A DNA stretch of 64,000 nt from Gnetum montanum (Eukaryota; Streptophyta; Gnetopsida; Gnetales; Gnetaceae), in the NCBI GenBank assembly GCA_015680685.1, contig MNCI01003975.1, positions 1,648,704 to 1,712,703 on the forward strand, read 5' to 3'. Below are positions 22,276 through 34,669 of the stretch, one piece after another. The translations under genes were made by a program, and so were the position numbers. Positions within the stretch are counted from its first letter, which is position 1. Every line of letters begins with the position of its first letter. The notes under the pieces were generated by a model that saw only the letters and a program-made list of their open reading frames with translations, did no database searches and was not told the DNA's origin.

Positions 22276-23560
22276 CATAGATCATTAGACTCTACATTTG
22301 ACTTAATGCATTGGCCATTACATTATGCTTTCTAGGGATATACTTTATTTCAATATTATATTCTATAAGAACACTCACCCATCTTCATTGTTGAATATTT
22401 AGAATTGGTTGTCTTTACAAATATTCTAAATTTTTATGGTTAGTTTTCAAAACAAATCTATTTTTATAAAGCTAAGGTCTCTAGACCTTTAAGGCATGAA
22501 CAATGACTAGTAATTCTAAATCATGTGTTGAGTAATTTGCCTTGGCATCTTATAGTTTATGAGGCTTGAAACATATCGCTTTATCTTCTTGAGATAATAT
22601 TGCTCCAATTTCCGTTCCTTAGACATTTGTAGATACCTTAAATGGTAGGCCACTATCAAAAATCCTAATAATGGGAGCTATCATTAACAACATCTTCAAT
22701 CAAAGAAATTCTTTCCTGCCCTTCTCATCAAAATTAAAAATGTAATTTTCTTGTAAAATTTTATTTAGTACTACTAATAAAGTAGAATAATCTTTTATAA
22801 AACAATAATAAAATATAGTTAATTCTAGAATGCTATAGATTGTTGTAGCATCCTTAGGTTTTAATTATTCTCTAACTACACTTACTTTAGATGGCTCTAC
22901 TAGCAACCTCTTTTTTAACATGATGTGATTCAGATACGACAATTATTCTTTAAAAAACTCACATTTGATCAATTTAGCTTTTACTTGATTTTGAATAAGA
23001 ATCTTCATAGATATTTTTAGGTGATCTATATGTTCTTCCCTAGTCTTATAGTATACTAATATATAATCCATAGATATTCTAATGAATTTATCCAAATACT
23101 CTCTACAAATGTTGTTCATAGGGATCATAAATATTTTTGATGCATTAGTCAAGCTAAATGACATTACTTCAAATTCATACAATCCATATCATGTCCTAAA
23201 GGTAGTTTTTCAATATCTTTTTCTATAATCCTTATCTAGTGATAGATGAATTTTTAATTTATCTTTGAAAAATGACAAGATCTTATATGTTCAATTAAAT
23301 CATCTATTCTTGATAAGTGGTAGGTATTATTTAATGTCCTATAGTTGATGCATAGTCTTAATGTACCATCTTTTTTTAACAAAAAAACATTGGTGCTTTC
23401 CAAGGTAAGATACTAGGACGTATTTTTTTTTTCATAAAATTTAACCAAGTTATACTTTTACTTACCTCAATTTTGTAGTTGAGAATCTATAAGGGGATTT
23501 TGATACTACTTTTTTCCCTAGAAAGATATCAATAAAATGTTTCATATTTTGTTTTGGTGG
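22276..23560 (-). pseudogene. Reverse transcriptase and RNase H of element E
   Basis: Minus-strand homologue of element D pol. The RT part includes MYEFEVMSFSLTNASKIF (23182 downward) and the catalytic motif reading SMDYILVYY (about 23065), in which the second Asp is Tyr. RNase H follows, with YSTHDLELLVIVHALKV (about 22545-22490) and IEYNIEIKYIPRKHN (about 22360-22315). It stops at about 22276, exactly where the element D LTR ends, so E's integrase is missing on this side. Heavy decay. Confidence 0.8.
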
Positions 23561-23787
23561 TAATTCTTTTATTTCTCCAAATATTGAATGTTTAAATTAC
23601 TCAAATTATTTTGAAATTTTAATTTCAATTGATTTATGGGTTGTGTTAGTTTAACCACTAACATAGTTGTACAAGATTTTACTAATCTTTTGAATTATTT
23701 AATAGCTATGGTGTGGATTTTATTTGTTGTTCCTATTATCCTTAATATTCAAACTCTATTAGTGGTTGGAATTTTTAATGTGTAGGT

Positions 23788-24096
23788 TCAAAAGTGAGCT
23801 GAAATATTAATTTTTTGGAGAAATGAAATTTCTAAAATTATATCTACATATTTGAATTCAAATTCATAAAATTTATCTAAAAAAGAAATTCCTTGAAGAT
23901 AAAAGCCAAATTCACCATACCTAGAATGTTTCCTCGTGCTCATTACATCTACAAGCATGACCTTTACCACTTTCTTTGAAGGTAGGATTAAATTCAATGT
24001 TTTAACTAAACTTGAAGAATTGAAATTATCACTTGCACCACTATTTATTAAAAATTTAACTTTTCTATTCTTTATAGTTTCTTCAACTATAAGCAT
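23788..24096 (-). pseudogene. Protease of element E
   Basis: The 102-codon open frame has the retropepsin active-site region FLINSGASDNF, where the usual DSGA reads NSGA, so the catalytic Asp is lost. The C-terminal strand FLDKFYEFEFKYVDIILEIS is followed by FLQK, matching element D. It lies between gag (higher coordinates) and RT (lower), the order expected for a minus-strand element. Confidence 0.85.
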
Positions 24097-24169
24097 GGAA
24101 AATTAAAATTTTCTCAAACTTGATTTGACTGATGTCAATATCATTTTTACTATAGTTGATGTAAATGAT

Positions 24170-24640
24170 TATCTTTTACTTTAACCATAGTGGTGGTAGA
24201 ATTCCATGTTTTCACTTTATTCTTTTGAGTTTTTGGTCATCTCTTTGGACAATCTTTCTTGAAGTGGTCTTCTTTACAATTAAAACAACTAGTTTGTGTC
24301 TTCTTATTAGGACTTTGATCAATTATTTCTTGCCTCATGAATATATTCCAGAATTATTTAGATTCTTCAAAGTCTTTACAATCCTAGATGTATTGTCCAT
24401 TAACTATGGATTATGGGAGTAAATCTATGAACGTAATTTGGAATGCAATCCTGTTAGAAATTTGATTGCAAGTTCACTTTCATCCTGGTGATTAACATAC
24501 CTTGATAGATTACAAAATTCTTTGAAATAGTTATATATGAATCTTTAATCTAATCATAATAAGTCAAATCTCGTCTTACACTTCTTAAGAAATGATTCTA
24601 ACAGACATTTCTGTTCAAAATCTTGATAGAAAATATGTGT
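24170..24640 (-). pseudogene. Gag C-terminal part with zinc knuckle, element E
   Basis: Reading down from 24640: YQDFEQKCLLESFLKKCKT, then a YFKEFCNLSRYVNHQDESEL block homologous to element D Gag, then the knuckle CFNCKEDHFKKDCPKR (about 24290-24245), which keeps all of C, C, H and C although with a three-residue C-H spacing. The N-terminal part lies at 26316-26930, beyond an insertion. Confidence 0.75.
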
Positions 24641-26316
24641 GTTGGTGCTAGCTTTAGCCATTGCCAATAGATCTCGAACTCATATTTGGATGGTTCGTTG
24701 GTCTTCAATACTACTCTAGCTCAAATACCTCTAAATAGTTCAACTAGTAGTCAAGGATGTGTTGGAAATTAATCCTTTTATTAGGGACTGAAAGGTGTTT
24801 TCGAAAATTTATAAAATGAAAATCCAATAAGACTTCCTATAATGTAGTACTTGTGACTGAATCCTTGTCCTTATTTTTTCTAGCAATTTTAGAATAAAAT
24901 CTTAATTCCCTTGTGGATTTTTCCTAAACCAAAAATTTTGAATGCTTTGTATTATAGCTATAAGAATTAAACTTTTGCCTTAATGATTAACTTATAGTCA
25001 TGATATTACTTCACTTATAGTGTCATATAACTAGCAATTTTCCTTTAAAAATCTTAATGGCTTGTATTCTATCTATCACATAACTTTCTCAAAGAATAAT
25101 AATAGAAGTTATCATAATAAAGTAAGCTTCAGGTGATCAGAATAAGGTCTTTTCTTCAAGATTTTAGAAAGTATATATAACCATGTTAATTAGCATTGTG
25201 ATACTGAAGCCATCAAAATAACTAACTAATTCAACAATAAACTAATCCTTTGATGCAAAAATTAGACAATTAATTTCTTGTGCATGTTATTAGTAATCTA
25301 ATTAGTTTTAAAAATTTAAGATAATTAATTTATTATAATTCTAGTTATCACACTTCCATATAATGAAATATCTAACAAAAATTAAAACCTAGAGTTAATG
25401 GCTATAAATGAACTTACAATTTTTTAAGCAAAAGAAGAAATCTATTTTGTCTTCTCCCAAAAATCTCTTTTCTTTTTCTTGGCTTATGTAGTAGAGAACA
25501 TTTGCAGAATCAAATCTTGGTTCTAACTAGATGATACGCTTCATTCTTAAGCTTTTGTACTATTGAGATCCTTTCATTACATTAGTATTTTAAATCACAT
25601 GTTTTAAGAAAGAAGCTCTTGTTGGCCCTACTATGCCCCATGCTTACTAAGCTGGATTAAAATTCCATTAAGCACATGTATTTTTCTTCTTTATAAAGAA
25701 TATTTTTGTCTAGATATTTTTAAATAAATCTAAATAACTAAGCTTCTTGCTAATGTAGCATTATATATTACTTAACTTATTAAAATATAACTTTTTCAAA
25801 AATGCTTTAGATCATACCAAGTTAATTTCTTGAACTTGTCACTTTCAACATGTACTTTTCATGAATGATTAGCAAGCTCTTCAGAGTATACACTTCATTA
25901 TAAAATAATATTTAGTCTTTAAGCTTTAAGCTTACTTAGAAATTGAGATTAACTTTGGGCATATGAACCATATTTGGAAATTGACCTCCTCACTTTATTT
26001 AATAAGTTAAAGCTTCATAAAACTCAATAATATGACTTATATCACTCATGATAAGGCTCAAACCTACTATCAACATAGTCATTTTTGCCATGTTTTCTTA
26101 AAAAATCTAGTTTGATGCTTCAATATTTCTTTTTCAAAGCTTTAAGCACACTTGATTTATAAAAGGTTTTTCCTCATAAATTTTTTTTTAAGAAAATGGA
26201 CCATTCAAACACTTCACTATGTTAATTAAAAGTTTCTAATTATTTTCCATTGGCTTTTATTAAAGAGTTAGATAAAAATTTATATCCTACTTCATATTAA
26301 GATCAAATTTTCTAAC
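24640..26316. mobile_element. ~1.7-kb insertion within element E gag
   Basis: The element E Gag sequence breaks off at about 26316 and resumes at about 24640, judged by alignment with the uninterrupted Gag of element D. The intervening 1677 bp starts tgttgg and ends ctaaca, compatible with LTR-type TG...CA ends, but no convincing TSD was found. The content is AT-rich and non-coding. It may be a solo LTR or other non-coding insertion. Confidence 0.4.
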
Positions 26317-26930
26317 ACTATGCCATTTAATAATAAGACCTTGTGGCTTCATATCATTCCATCATGTCGTAGTGAGTCCTTGTAAATACAAGGAAACTAC
26401 TTCCAGTTATTCTTAACTTATCAAGTTTAGTATGTCAAAATAATTCTTTATTGTTTTCAATCAATCTTTTATATTAGCACTAGTTCTTGGGGCTCCATCA
26501 TAGTGATCCAATTTTATCTTCTTTTTATGAACTTGGATTAGGGATTTATTGGGTGATTATGGATAACTCTAATAGCTGTTACCATTTGAAATTATTTTTG
26601 GTCTTCTTATTGCATTCTTATTTTCACTCTCTTAATTATTTGTTTGGTGTTTAGGTTGATCCCAAGGTGGATATTAATTTTGTATTTAGGACAATTAATT
26701 AGTTAGATTTCTAACGAAGTTTATAAAAGAATCCATCTTACCTTGGACTTTGACAATCTTTCCTCAAAATGTTTTGACAAGTTATTAATCTCCTTTAACA
26801 TGTCTCACATATATTTTCACATCCCTTCATTTACTTCATGGATTTATTGATGAGCTTCCTTGATCTTATTTTATTTTCTTAAGAACATACATTCTTTCAT
26901 TACTTCTCATCTCCATGACTCTTCAATTTT
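26316..26930 (-). pseudogene. Gag N-terminal part, element E
   Basis: Minus-strand translation gives a coiled-coil region (MEMRSNERMYVLKKIK), a linker, then KKIKLDHYDGAPRTSANIKD and LEVVSLYLQGLTTTWWNDMK, matching element D Gag (KKIKLDHYDGT and LVSLYLRELVITW). Many stops. Confidence 0.75.
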
Positions 26931-27029
26931 CATGTGGCATTAAAGGAGACTAAAAATTGGTACATCTTGTAATTTTGGATTATGATCTAGAATGAGATTA
27001 GTTAGTATTTTATTAGGGATGGTTAGTTT

Positions 27030-27345
27030 AAATATTTTTTATACTATTATCATTAGTTTTTTTGCTATCATCTACTTTGCCAAAAAGTAATTTTCTAAAT
27101 ACAAAGTTTTGAATCTAACTATGTCATTATATTTGAGGTGTTGAAAACACTTTAATTGATTTCTTGTTTATCTAAAATAGACATCATTTGGCCAAGTTAT
27201 GGCATTTTGAATTTTTTTTAAAAAATAAAAATTAATTAGGAAGACTTTAGAGAATTTATATCATAAGAATTAAATTGGGATTTAAACTTATGACCTTCTC
27301 CTTGAAAGCTCTAAGTCTTAACTCCTAGTCTACTAGCTACATGAT
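27030..27345 (-). other. Leader module of element E, without minisatellite or 5S-like part
   Basis: In reverse complement, atagttagattcaaaac...ttagaaaattactttttgg matches the 3' block of the element D leader (11500-11540). Further out, aggtcataagtttaaatccc (27278-27297) matches the B-box-like region, with an A-box-like tagctagtagactaggag (27326-27343) before it. The 45-bp minisatellite and 5S-like segment present in D and C are absent. The module is therefore common to the family, and the 5S/minisatellite part is optional. Confidence 0.5.
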
Positions 27346-28059
27346 CAAAATTGGTACTATTAGAAAGCTCTCTTTGAGCTCTACTTATTGGTATTGTTTT
27401 CTCACTATTTAATGATTGTTAAATGGAACTATGTAGAATAAAACATTTTCAAATAAATTTGAATAGTTTATAAATGTGGTAGTTAGAAGTGAAATTTTAG
27501 CTACCAAGAGTGCAAAACTAAAGTTTAACAATTCATGTGTGATAATTAAAGTAAAGTTGGATAATCAAAAGTACCTTTTAACTTCTTCTTGAATAATCCT
27601 AATTAGCCTTTTGGGTTTTCTATGAATAGCAAGCTTGTTATCCCATAATCACACTTCTTTTGTTATCATACTTGGATTCTCTACTTGGTGCTTAGATTCT
27701 TAGCTTTGGAGCTTGCATTCTTGGCTTTGATGCTTGGATTTTTGCTGCAAAAATATGATCTTAGCTTTGAATACTATCTGTTAGCACTTAGGTACTTATT
27801 TTCCAATCCTTTGATGGCATCAAATTCATTTGTTGGAAGTTTAAACATTATTTGCATACACTGCTTTTGCTTTACTTTGTTTTACATTAACTAAATTTAC
27901 TTCATGCATAGCCTAAGATTCATTTTCATTTACAATTTACCTTTTATGCCTTTTTATTTTAGAGCATAAATGTGAAAATACCATAAAAAATTTAAAACCT
28001 AAAAATTCATAAAAAAATTTTAAAAGTTATAAACGACAAAGATTTGTCTTTTTAAAATG
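27346..28059. other. AT-rich sequence, no gene seen
   Basis: A 69-codon open frame at 27685-27894 is hydrophobic (Leu/Phe-rich) with no family resemblance. I treat it as chance. Nothing else is recognisable. Confidence 0.4.
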
Positions 28060-28770
28060 TAGGGCCCTCCATGGCCTAAAACTGGCAAAGAAAACCTATG
28101 GCTCACTAAGGCCTAAAATTGGAAAAATCGTGAGGGCCTACCATGGCCTAAAATAGGAAAATCATATAGCCCACTAAAGCCTAAAACTAGCAAAATTCAT
28201 GCCCTGCCATAGCCTAAAATTGGCAAATCATATCACCACTGTGATCTAAAACTTGCAAAAATGCATGTCCTGCGATGGCTTAAAACTAGCAAATCTTATG
28301 ACATGCCATGGCCTAAAACTGGCAATGCATATGGCCTGGCATGGCCTAAAACTGGCAAACCCATTATTACCATTTACAACCTAGTTCACATTCTAGTTTC
28401 CTAGTTGATTTATCGTCTATTATAGTATGGCCTACTAAGGCCTAAAATTGGCAAAATCATGATAGCCCACCATGGCCTAAAACTGGCAAAACATGAGCTC
28501 TACCATGGCCTAAAACTAGCAAATCATATGGCCTGCTAAGGCCTAAAACTAACAAAATGCATGGTCCTCCATGGCCTAAAATTGGCAAAATTGTGACAGC
28601 TTGTTATGGACTAAAACTGAAAAAATGCATGACTCGCCATGACCTAAAATTTGCAAATTGTACAATCCATTATGACCTAAAACTAGCAAAAATGCATGGC
28701 CTACCATGGCCTAAAGCTGAAAAATCGTATGACCTACTAAGGCATAAAAATGGCAAATCTTATGGCCTAC
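28060..28770. repeat. ~37-bp minisatellite, part before the Athila insertion
   Basis: About 18 diverged copies of atggcctaaaactggcaaa followed by a variable tail (catatggcccac, tcgtgagggc and similar), at a mean spacing near 37 bp. Some are interrupted by a longer unit, tttacaacctagttcacatt (28372). The array continues at 41199-41325 after the Athila element, including the same tttacaacctagtttacatt phrase (41268). The core phrase also starts the 285-bp repeat of element A, suggesting the array is leader sequence of another Tat-like element. Confidence 0.85.
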
Positions 28771-28775
28771 CATGG

Positions 28776-29650
28776 TGATGAAGTGTTTGATGGTCACTGC
28801 GTCTACTAGGCCACATATACAGGACCCCATATACGCGGCCACGTCGACACGACCCCGTTTACGTGGCACCTATTTTGGCCTATAAATAAGTGGCCTCTCA
28901 CCACTCTTAGGTACCTTTTTGTCAATTGTAGTGAAGCTCTTGTAGTTTGTTTTTGCGAGAGTTAGAATATTTTCCAAGTGCCCGCAGTAGGTGTAACAAA
29001 GGTGTCTGGCTCTTTATTCGAGCGCTGATGTACCTAAGCCCATTGGCATGAACGGCAATAAAGACGAGCTTTTCAAGCATTCCTTGCAGCAATTTGACTT
29101 AGCCATTTCTATGCATTTATAGTTTAATATTTATGTGCTTTAATCATTCATTTGAGTTTATGTTATTATTATTGTTGTAATCGCTCTTGCTCTCTTATAG
29201 TTCATAGAAGCCATAAGTATGATCATCTCGAACGTGAAATCCAATGCTTGGTAACCCAGCGACACTTAACATCTGGTAGCCCAGTAGCGTTAGGTGATGC
29301 TTAGGATGTGCACAAAAGATGGGATTGGATACTTATGCTAGGATAAGTTAGGACATAGATTAGGATAATTATAGATTATATAATATTTCATTCCTTACTT
29401 TCCATACCTTAATTAGACAACAAAAGATAAAGTAAAAAGCCATAAAAATCAGTTGCCTCGATCTCACTTAACCATTACCACTAGATACTCACAAGTGAGG
29501 TTAAGAAGACAACAACCGTTCTAACAAAGGGTTTTGCTGGTTAAAGGTCTAGTGTATGTTAAGTGCTTACAGTCTATGAAATTCAACCGAGTCAAGTGTG
29601 AACGCCCATGATTCGCATGGTTGGGCATAGGGGTACCTAGCCACTCATCA
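28776..29650 (+). mobile_element. 5' LTR of the Athila-like element
   Basis: 875 bp, TG...CA. Short GC-rich repeats (ccatatacgcggcc, cgtttacgtggc) precede TATAAATA at 28881-28888. Downstream, gcaataaagacgag (29055-29068) is a polyadenylation-like signal. It lacks the extra U3 repeat units and a ~38-bp segment found in the 3' LTR, so the two LTRs have diverged since insertion. Confidence 0.95.
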
Positions 29651-29651
29651 T

Positions 29652-29669
29652 TGGCACCGTTTCTAGGGA
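29652..29669 (+). promoter_or_regulatory. Primer-binding site, tRNA-Asp type
   Basis: tggcaccgtttctaggga starts 1 bp after the LTR and resembles TGGCGCCGTTGCCGGGGA, the complement of the plant tRNA-Asp 3' end used by Athila-type elements. Differences are mainly G-to-A and C-to-T changes. Confidence 0.75.
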
Positions 29670-29836
29670 CTGTTAGTCTTACATGTGCTAATTAACCTTA
29701 GCAAACTTATTATTCACATCGTTGGAATGGACCCAGGATAGTCAAACTTACACATGCTAGGCGGACTAAGAAAAGGTAAAGTACACCGATTAAATGGATC
29801 ATCTAACATCCAACATGTCTTCTTCTCACAGGTGAG

Positions 29837-31397
29837 ATGGATCCAACCCATCGGTGCCACAAGAATGTTGGGTGGTATACAAGCATCCCGATGAATATGT
29901 TCCTAACTTCACATTCATCCTACATCAGGATGAGCATCTGCGATGGTGGAACATGGAGGGTAACATCATACTACCACCTGACCGATCGACCCTAAGAATG
30001 CTATTCCACAATCTTGGCAGACTAGGCATCCAGGACCATGGAATGGAGTACATCATGGAGGACCATGACTACTAGGACTATTGTCCCATGGAGGCCCAAC
30101 AAGCATGAGATCAGCAATGGGTAGAACGATACGAACACATGAAGGGGAAGTAATTCAGTAACCCCTTATTCTTGCAAGGGCTACAGGATGATGGGGAACC
30201 TATCTTTCATGATTCCCATTCGGCCAAACTTCCTCTGGGGCAGCAGATCATTCAGTCCATCATCCAGAACAAACCTCCAAGTGACCGAGATCCTCAAGGG
30301 GATGGAGGATCACGTAGCAAGGATGGGTAGGATGATCGAGGCCATCATCAAAGTAGAGGGAGAGATTGACACCGGGGTGGTGGTGACCCCTCTCCCTCTT
30401 CTCCATCCTCTCACTCTCCTATACCTTCATCCAGTTCGGACTCTGACCATAACTGTGGTAGAAAGGAGCGAAATGATGGTGGTTGTAAGGACCGATAGGA
30501 ACAACGTGAGGAAGTGCATGACCAGTCATGCGGCCCTCACTTTCATGAAAGGAGGGGTAGCTAAAATCGTCATAGAAATCATCCTCAGATGAGCCATTGT
30601 TGGCTACTCGGAGCATGCTCCATATTGCCGAGGCAGTTCAGATACCCAGTAGGCACGTGAAGGATAGCCGAATCAAACGCATTGACATGAACAATATCCC
30701 CAAATTTGAAGGGGGATACAATTATGATCCGCAAACCCACTTGCAGGCATTCCATGATGCTTGCACCTTGTAGAATATTGATAATGATTGGCAGAAGCTT
30801 AAGTTGTTCCCTTGCACACTCATCAAGGAAGCAGAAAGCTGGTACCGGTCTTTGGAGCTGGAATCAATTAGAAGATGGAGTACGATGGTTGAGATCTTCA
30901 ATGACAAGTATCAAACCTACTCTAGAGTGGAAAATCTAAGACATCAAATCCAAGGATGGAAGCAAGGTAATCATGAGCCCTTGGATGCAGCCATAAGTAG
31001 ATACTATTCACTACTACACCGATGCCCTGGTCATGGCTACTCTCAGCGAGCACAACTTCGCCATATCATTGATGGGCTCTTCTTTGAAACAAGAAAGATC
31101 CTTGGCATGTACGCCCAAGGATGATTATTATAACTAAGGATCCATCAACTATAGCGCCTCATTAAGTAAGTGACCAAAGAAGAGGGGGAACTCATAAAGA
31201 AGAAGAGTGTAGAGGAGTTTAACCGGGATCCCTCCATCAGAAAGAGGAAAGTCCAGTTTTGCAAAGATGAGGAGGAATCACTACTGGAAGCAGTGGTGAA
31301 CCGAAAGACCTTGCCTTTACAAAAGTTTGCATCTAAAATATCGGCAAAGGTTGATAAGATGTGGACTCTTTGGACGAAAAATTCCAAAGTGTGCTAA
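29837..31397 (+). pseudogene. Gag of the Athila-like element
   Basis: The first ATG after the leader is at 29837, though the longest open stretch (29854-30075) is in another frame. A Ser/Asp/Arg/Gly-rich linker (about 30270-30500) follows. The Gag core at 30660-31124 has KLFPCTLIKEAESWYRSL (30798), NLRHQIQGWKQG (about 30935) and LLHRCPGHGYSQRAQL (about 31010), the pattern of Athila Gag. The 31170-31397 stretch continues in the core's frame with a charged KKKSVEEFNRD tail, then shifts into the 31361 frame. Gag would assemble the particle. Several stops and at least two frameshifts. Confidence 0.8.
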
Positions 31398-32280
31398 AAA
31401 TTGCAGAAGAGTCTAGAGAGCAAGGTAATGATCGAGATCAGCATAGGAAGAAGGAAGCTGAACATGCCCACCACAAGGGTAAGGACAAAGTTGCTGTAGC
31501 AGAACAAGTTGCAGACTCTGAAACGGAGGAAGATGATGAATGTGGCATATGTCAATATAAACATCCTAAGGGGTGTTGTCCAATGGTATCACATCTTCAA
31601 GAGTTTGGGGTGTACGCGTTGAATCCTCACTTGGCAAGGAGGCAAACACCTCGAAGCTTGTCTTACCCACAAGGCAATCCCAGGTATTCCACCAGCAGCA
31701 AGGGTATTATCCAAGTGGAACACCACTGCAGCCTTATGAATACTTCTAGCAGTGGCAACAACCACAAGCGTGAGGAATGCCACCTCCAAGGTAGCAGTAC
31801 CCTTACCAACAATCAGATCCCTATGGGTACTACGTTCAGCAACCAGTCTCTCCACGGGACTCTTCCAGCCACACCACATTTTAGAATTATTACCATCCCC
31901 CTGAATATTCCCAACTGCAATCGCCATCACCTAGGGGGAAAGCCTACATCTTTACTATCCTCCATCACCTTCTCCTGCCACTCCTTCTCCATAACATCCC
32001 ACTCAGCTACCACCTACTCCACCTATGCAGGGGAAGATACCATCACAGCCATAGGAAAGAAATGCTACGAGGGCTATCAACCTACAACCGGCACCTCAGC
32101 CGAGTGGCCCAGAATCCAAACCATGAAAACATCCTTTTTCCAGCCCAACAATCTAAACATAACCTCACATACACCTGTGACTAGTGCCTCTAAACCACAA
32201 AGCACCTCCACTGTTTCACTACTCAAGCAACCTTCGAACCACATGCCATCCAACGTACAAATGGTCATGCTCACTCATGC
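31361..32280 (+). pseudogene. Gag C-terminal zinc-knuckle and Gln/Pro/Tyr-rich linker, Athila-like
   Basis: Part of the longest open frame in the window (31361-32491, 376 codons). It starts with a charged segment, then a shortened knuckle ECGICQYKHPKGCC (31540-31581), C-X2-C-X3-H-X3-C rather than the usual C-X2-C-X4-H-X4-C. From about 31680 to 32030 a different frame gives a Gln/Pro/Tyr-rich linker more typical of the family (for example PYQQSDPYGYYVQQPV), so the long open frame is probably there by chance, through two compensating shifts. Confidence 0.65.
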
Positions 32281-32764
32281 AGTGATCGATTGGATAAAGG
32301 CAGGACATCTTCCCCAGAAATTGATTGATCTGGAAAGCCCCCTCATCTATCTTCAGGTGGCAGGGAATGAGCCATGTAAATCTCTTCTAGACTCGGGGTC
32401 AGGAGTCAATTTGATCTCACATAACATGTACAAGAACTGGAACCTACCCCTGTTAAAGAAGAGTAACATTCGGCTTAAGTTGGCAGACTAATCCATCACC
32501 GTTCCTTTGGGATTGGTGGAGGATATTGTGACCACCATTTGTGGGTGGTCCTATCCTACCAATTTTCTCATCATCCAGGTGGAGAATTGCAAGGCAAACT
32601 TCCCAATCATAATGGGAAGAGCTTGGCTAAGCATGGTGGATGCACAACTAGGACTCCAAGATCTTTCCCTTGAAATTTTAAAGGAAAATCCTTTTGGAAA
32701 GATCGAGAAGAAGCCCATTCCATGCATCGCGTACAGTGACTCAGGGTGCAACTGTGTGCAGTAG
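32281..32764 (+). pseudogene. Retropepsin-like protease of the Athila-like element
   Basis: The active-site strand is LLDSGSGVNLIS (about 32387-32420), keeping the catalytic Asp, and the C-terminal strand is FPIIMGRAWL (about 32600-32630). A single stop (TAA at 32489) splits it into two open frames that are in phase (31361 and 32507). The enzyme would cut the Gag-Pol polyprotein. RT follows about 300 bp later in the same frame. Confidence 0.85.
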
Positions 32765-33029
32765 TTATGGTCCACTAAGCAGACATCTATTCAAGCATGC
32801 AATCGGTGTATCGAAGAATCACCAGTTCAACAATGCCTATACGCAGTAGCCACCAATCAAGAGGGCACCCAATGGTTGACAGCTAATCTTGTTAGCATGG
32901 AACCATTTAAGGGGCTTGTACGAGCCTATGTAGAAAGCATGGATGAAATGGAAGAGGTTCATCAACAAGTCTCCACTGTTGATGATCATGATGATTGGGG
33001 AAAGCTACGAATCCCTGAGAGCTTCAAGA

Positions 33030-34200
33030 AATAGCCCCTAGAGCTCAAGTCCTTACTATCCCACTTAGAATATGCATTTTTACAAAATGGGAAGCTGGTA
33101 ATTATCAATGCCACCCTTGCTCCTGAACAAAAGAAAAAGTTGCTGAAGGTGGTGAACAAATGGGATGCTGTGTTTGCATGGCCATATCCTGAGTTAACCG
33201 AAGTTGATCCTAGGGTTTGCCAACATTGGATCTATATTGATCCCTCCATGAAGCCACAGCATCAACCACAAAGGCGATTGAACCCTAAATTGAAGCAATT
33301 TGTTAAAGATGAAATCTAGCAGTTGCTCAAAGCAAGGTTCATCTATTCCATCGCCAATAGCGAATGGGTTAACCCACTCATTATTGTGCCAAAGAAGGAT
33401 GGCAAATGGAGGGTCTATATAGATTTCCGATTGCCCAACATGACTACCTTCAAGGATCACTTCCCACTCCCATTTGTGGACCAGGTGTTGGACACCATTG
33501 CAAGGCACCATTATTACAACTTTTTGGATGGTTATAGTGGCTATAACCAAATCCAAATTGCACCAAAGGACTAGGCCAAAATAACTTTCACAAGTCCATG
33601 AGGGACTTTCGCATACAAGAAGATGCCTTTTGGCCTATGTAATGTGCCTGTAACTTTCCAACACCTTTTCCTCAGCATCTTCCAGCAGAAAATTGGCAAT
33701 GGGGTAGAATTCTTCATGGATGACTTCTCTACCTATGGTGCCACATTTGAGCAAGCCTTGGACTGCCTTGAGCAAGTTCTGAAGAGGTGTGTAGATAGTA
33801 ATCTACGACTTAATTGGCAGAAAAGCCACTTGATGGTCCAAGAAGGCATTGTGCTAGGGCATCGTATCTCACAAACAAGGATCAGCGTGGATCTTGAAAA
33901 GATCAGGGTCATCCAAGGAATCACTCGACAACCAAGCACTATAAAAGATGTTTGGTCATTCCTTGGCCACATTGGTTACTACCAGTGCTTCATTGAAAAT
34001 TTCTTGAAGATCACCAAGCCGTTGGTAGAACTCACAAAGAAATATGCTCCATTCATCTGGACCAAGGAATGTGAATCTACATTCCAATTGCTTAAACAGA
34101 AACTCTTAAAGACTCCAATTCTACAAGCACCTGATTGGTCCAGGCCCTTCCACATCATGATGGATGCATCCAGTTATGCCTTGGGATCCGTGCTTACATA
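33030..34200 (+). pseudogene. Reverse transcriptase of the Athila-like element
   Basis: In phase with gag-protease. Motifs: FAWPYPELTEVDP (33175), WVNPLIIVPKKDGKWR (33367), FLDGYSGYNQIQIAP (33521), KKMPFGLCNVPVTFQ (33619), catalytic FFMDDFSTYG (33713) and IGYYQCFIENF (about 33968). Stops at 33317 (TAG), 33572 (TAG) and 33599 (TGA) are each one transition from Gln or Trp codons. The FMDD catalytic pair is intact. Confidence 0.92.
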
Positions 34201-34500
34201 GTGTGATGATAAAAAATGTCCATACTATATCCACTGTGCAAGCCATAGCATTGTGGGTTCTCACCACAACTGAAAAGGAGTTGATGGTGGTGGTGTTCAC
34301 CTTGGAAAAATTCTAACACTATGTGCTCGGATACAAGGTGTTTGTGCATACTGACCATAGTGCTATTTGGTTCCTAATGAACAAACCAACGGTGAGCCCC
34401 CACATCATCTGGTGGCTGGTGATTATTCATGAGTTTGACCTCACCATGGTAGATCAGAAGGGGACCGAGAATGTGGTTGCTAACCACTTATCTCGATTGC
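34201..34500 (+). pseudogene. RNase H of the Athila-like element
   Basis: The opening strand ends DASSYALGSVLT (about 34163-34198). A stop and a frameshift follow, and the domain resumes at 34323 with YKVFVHTDHSAI and ends DQKGTENVVANHLSRLQ (34453-34503). The frame at 34323 is in phase with integrase (34974), so only one net shift separates RT from RNase H-integrase. Confidence 0.85.
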
Positions 34501-34669
34501 AATGGGATGAGGCAGAAGAGGAGGAGCCCCTCTCCGACCAATTTCCAGATGAACTCCTCTTCACAAGTGTAGTCGATCAGCAAGTGCACAAGGAATTCCC
34601 TTGGTTTAGTCACATCCTCACCTACCTCACAACTCAGGAGTTGCCAAAGGAGTGGAACCATCAGCAGAA

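Noticed and set aside
22275-22279. TSD of element D at its right end (ACATA)
   Set aside because: The 5' LTR of D was not found, so there is no left copy to compare.
24640-26316. Precise solo LTR in element E gag
   Set aside because: TG...CA-like ends are present but the flanking pentamers do not match, so it is listed only as an insertion of unknown type.
28060-28770. CRISPR-like array of short repeats
   Set aside because: Repeats are imperfect, spacers are not unique, and the sequence is clearly a plant minisatellite that continues after the Athila insertion.
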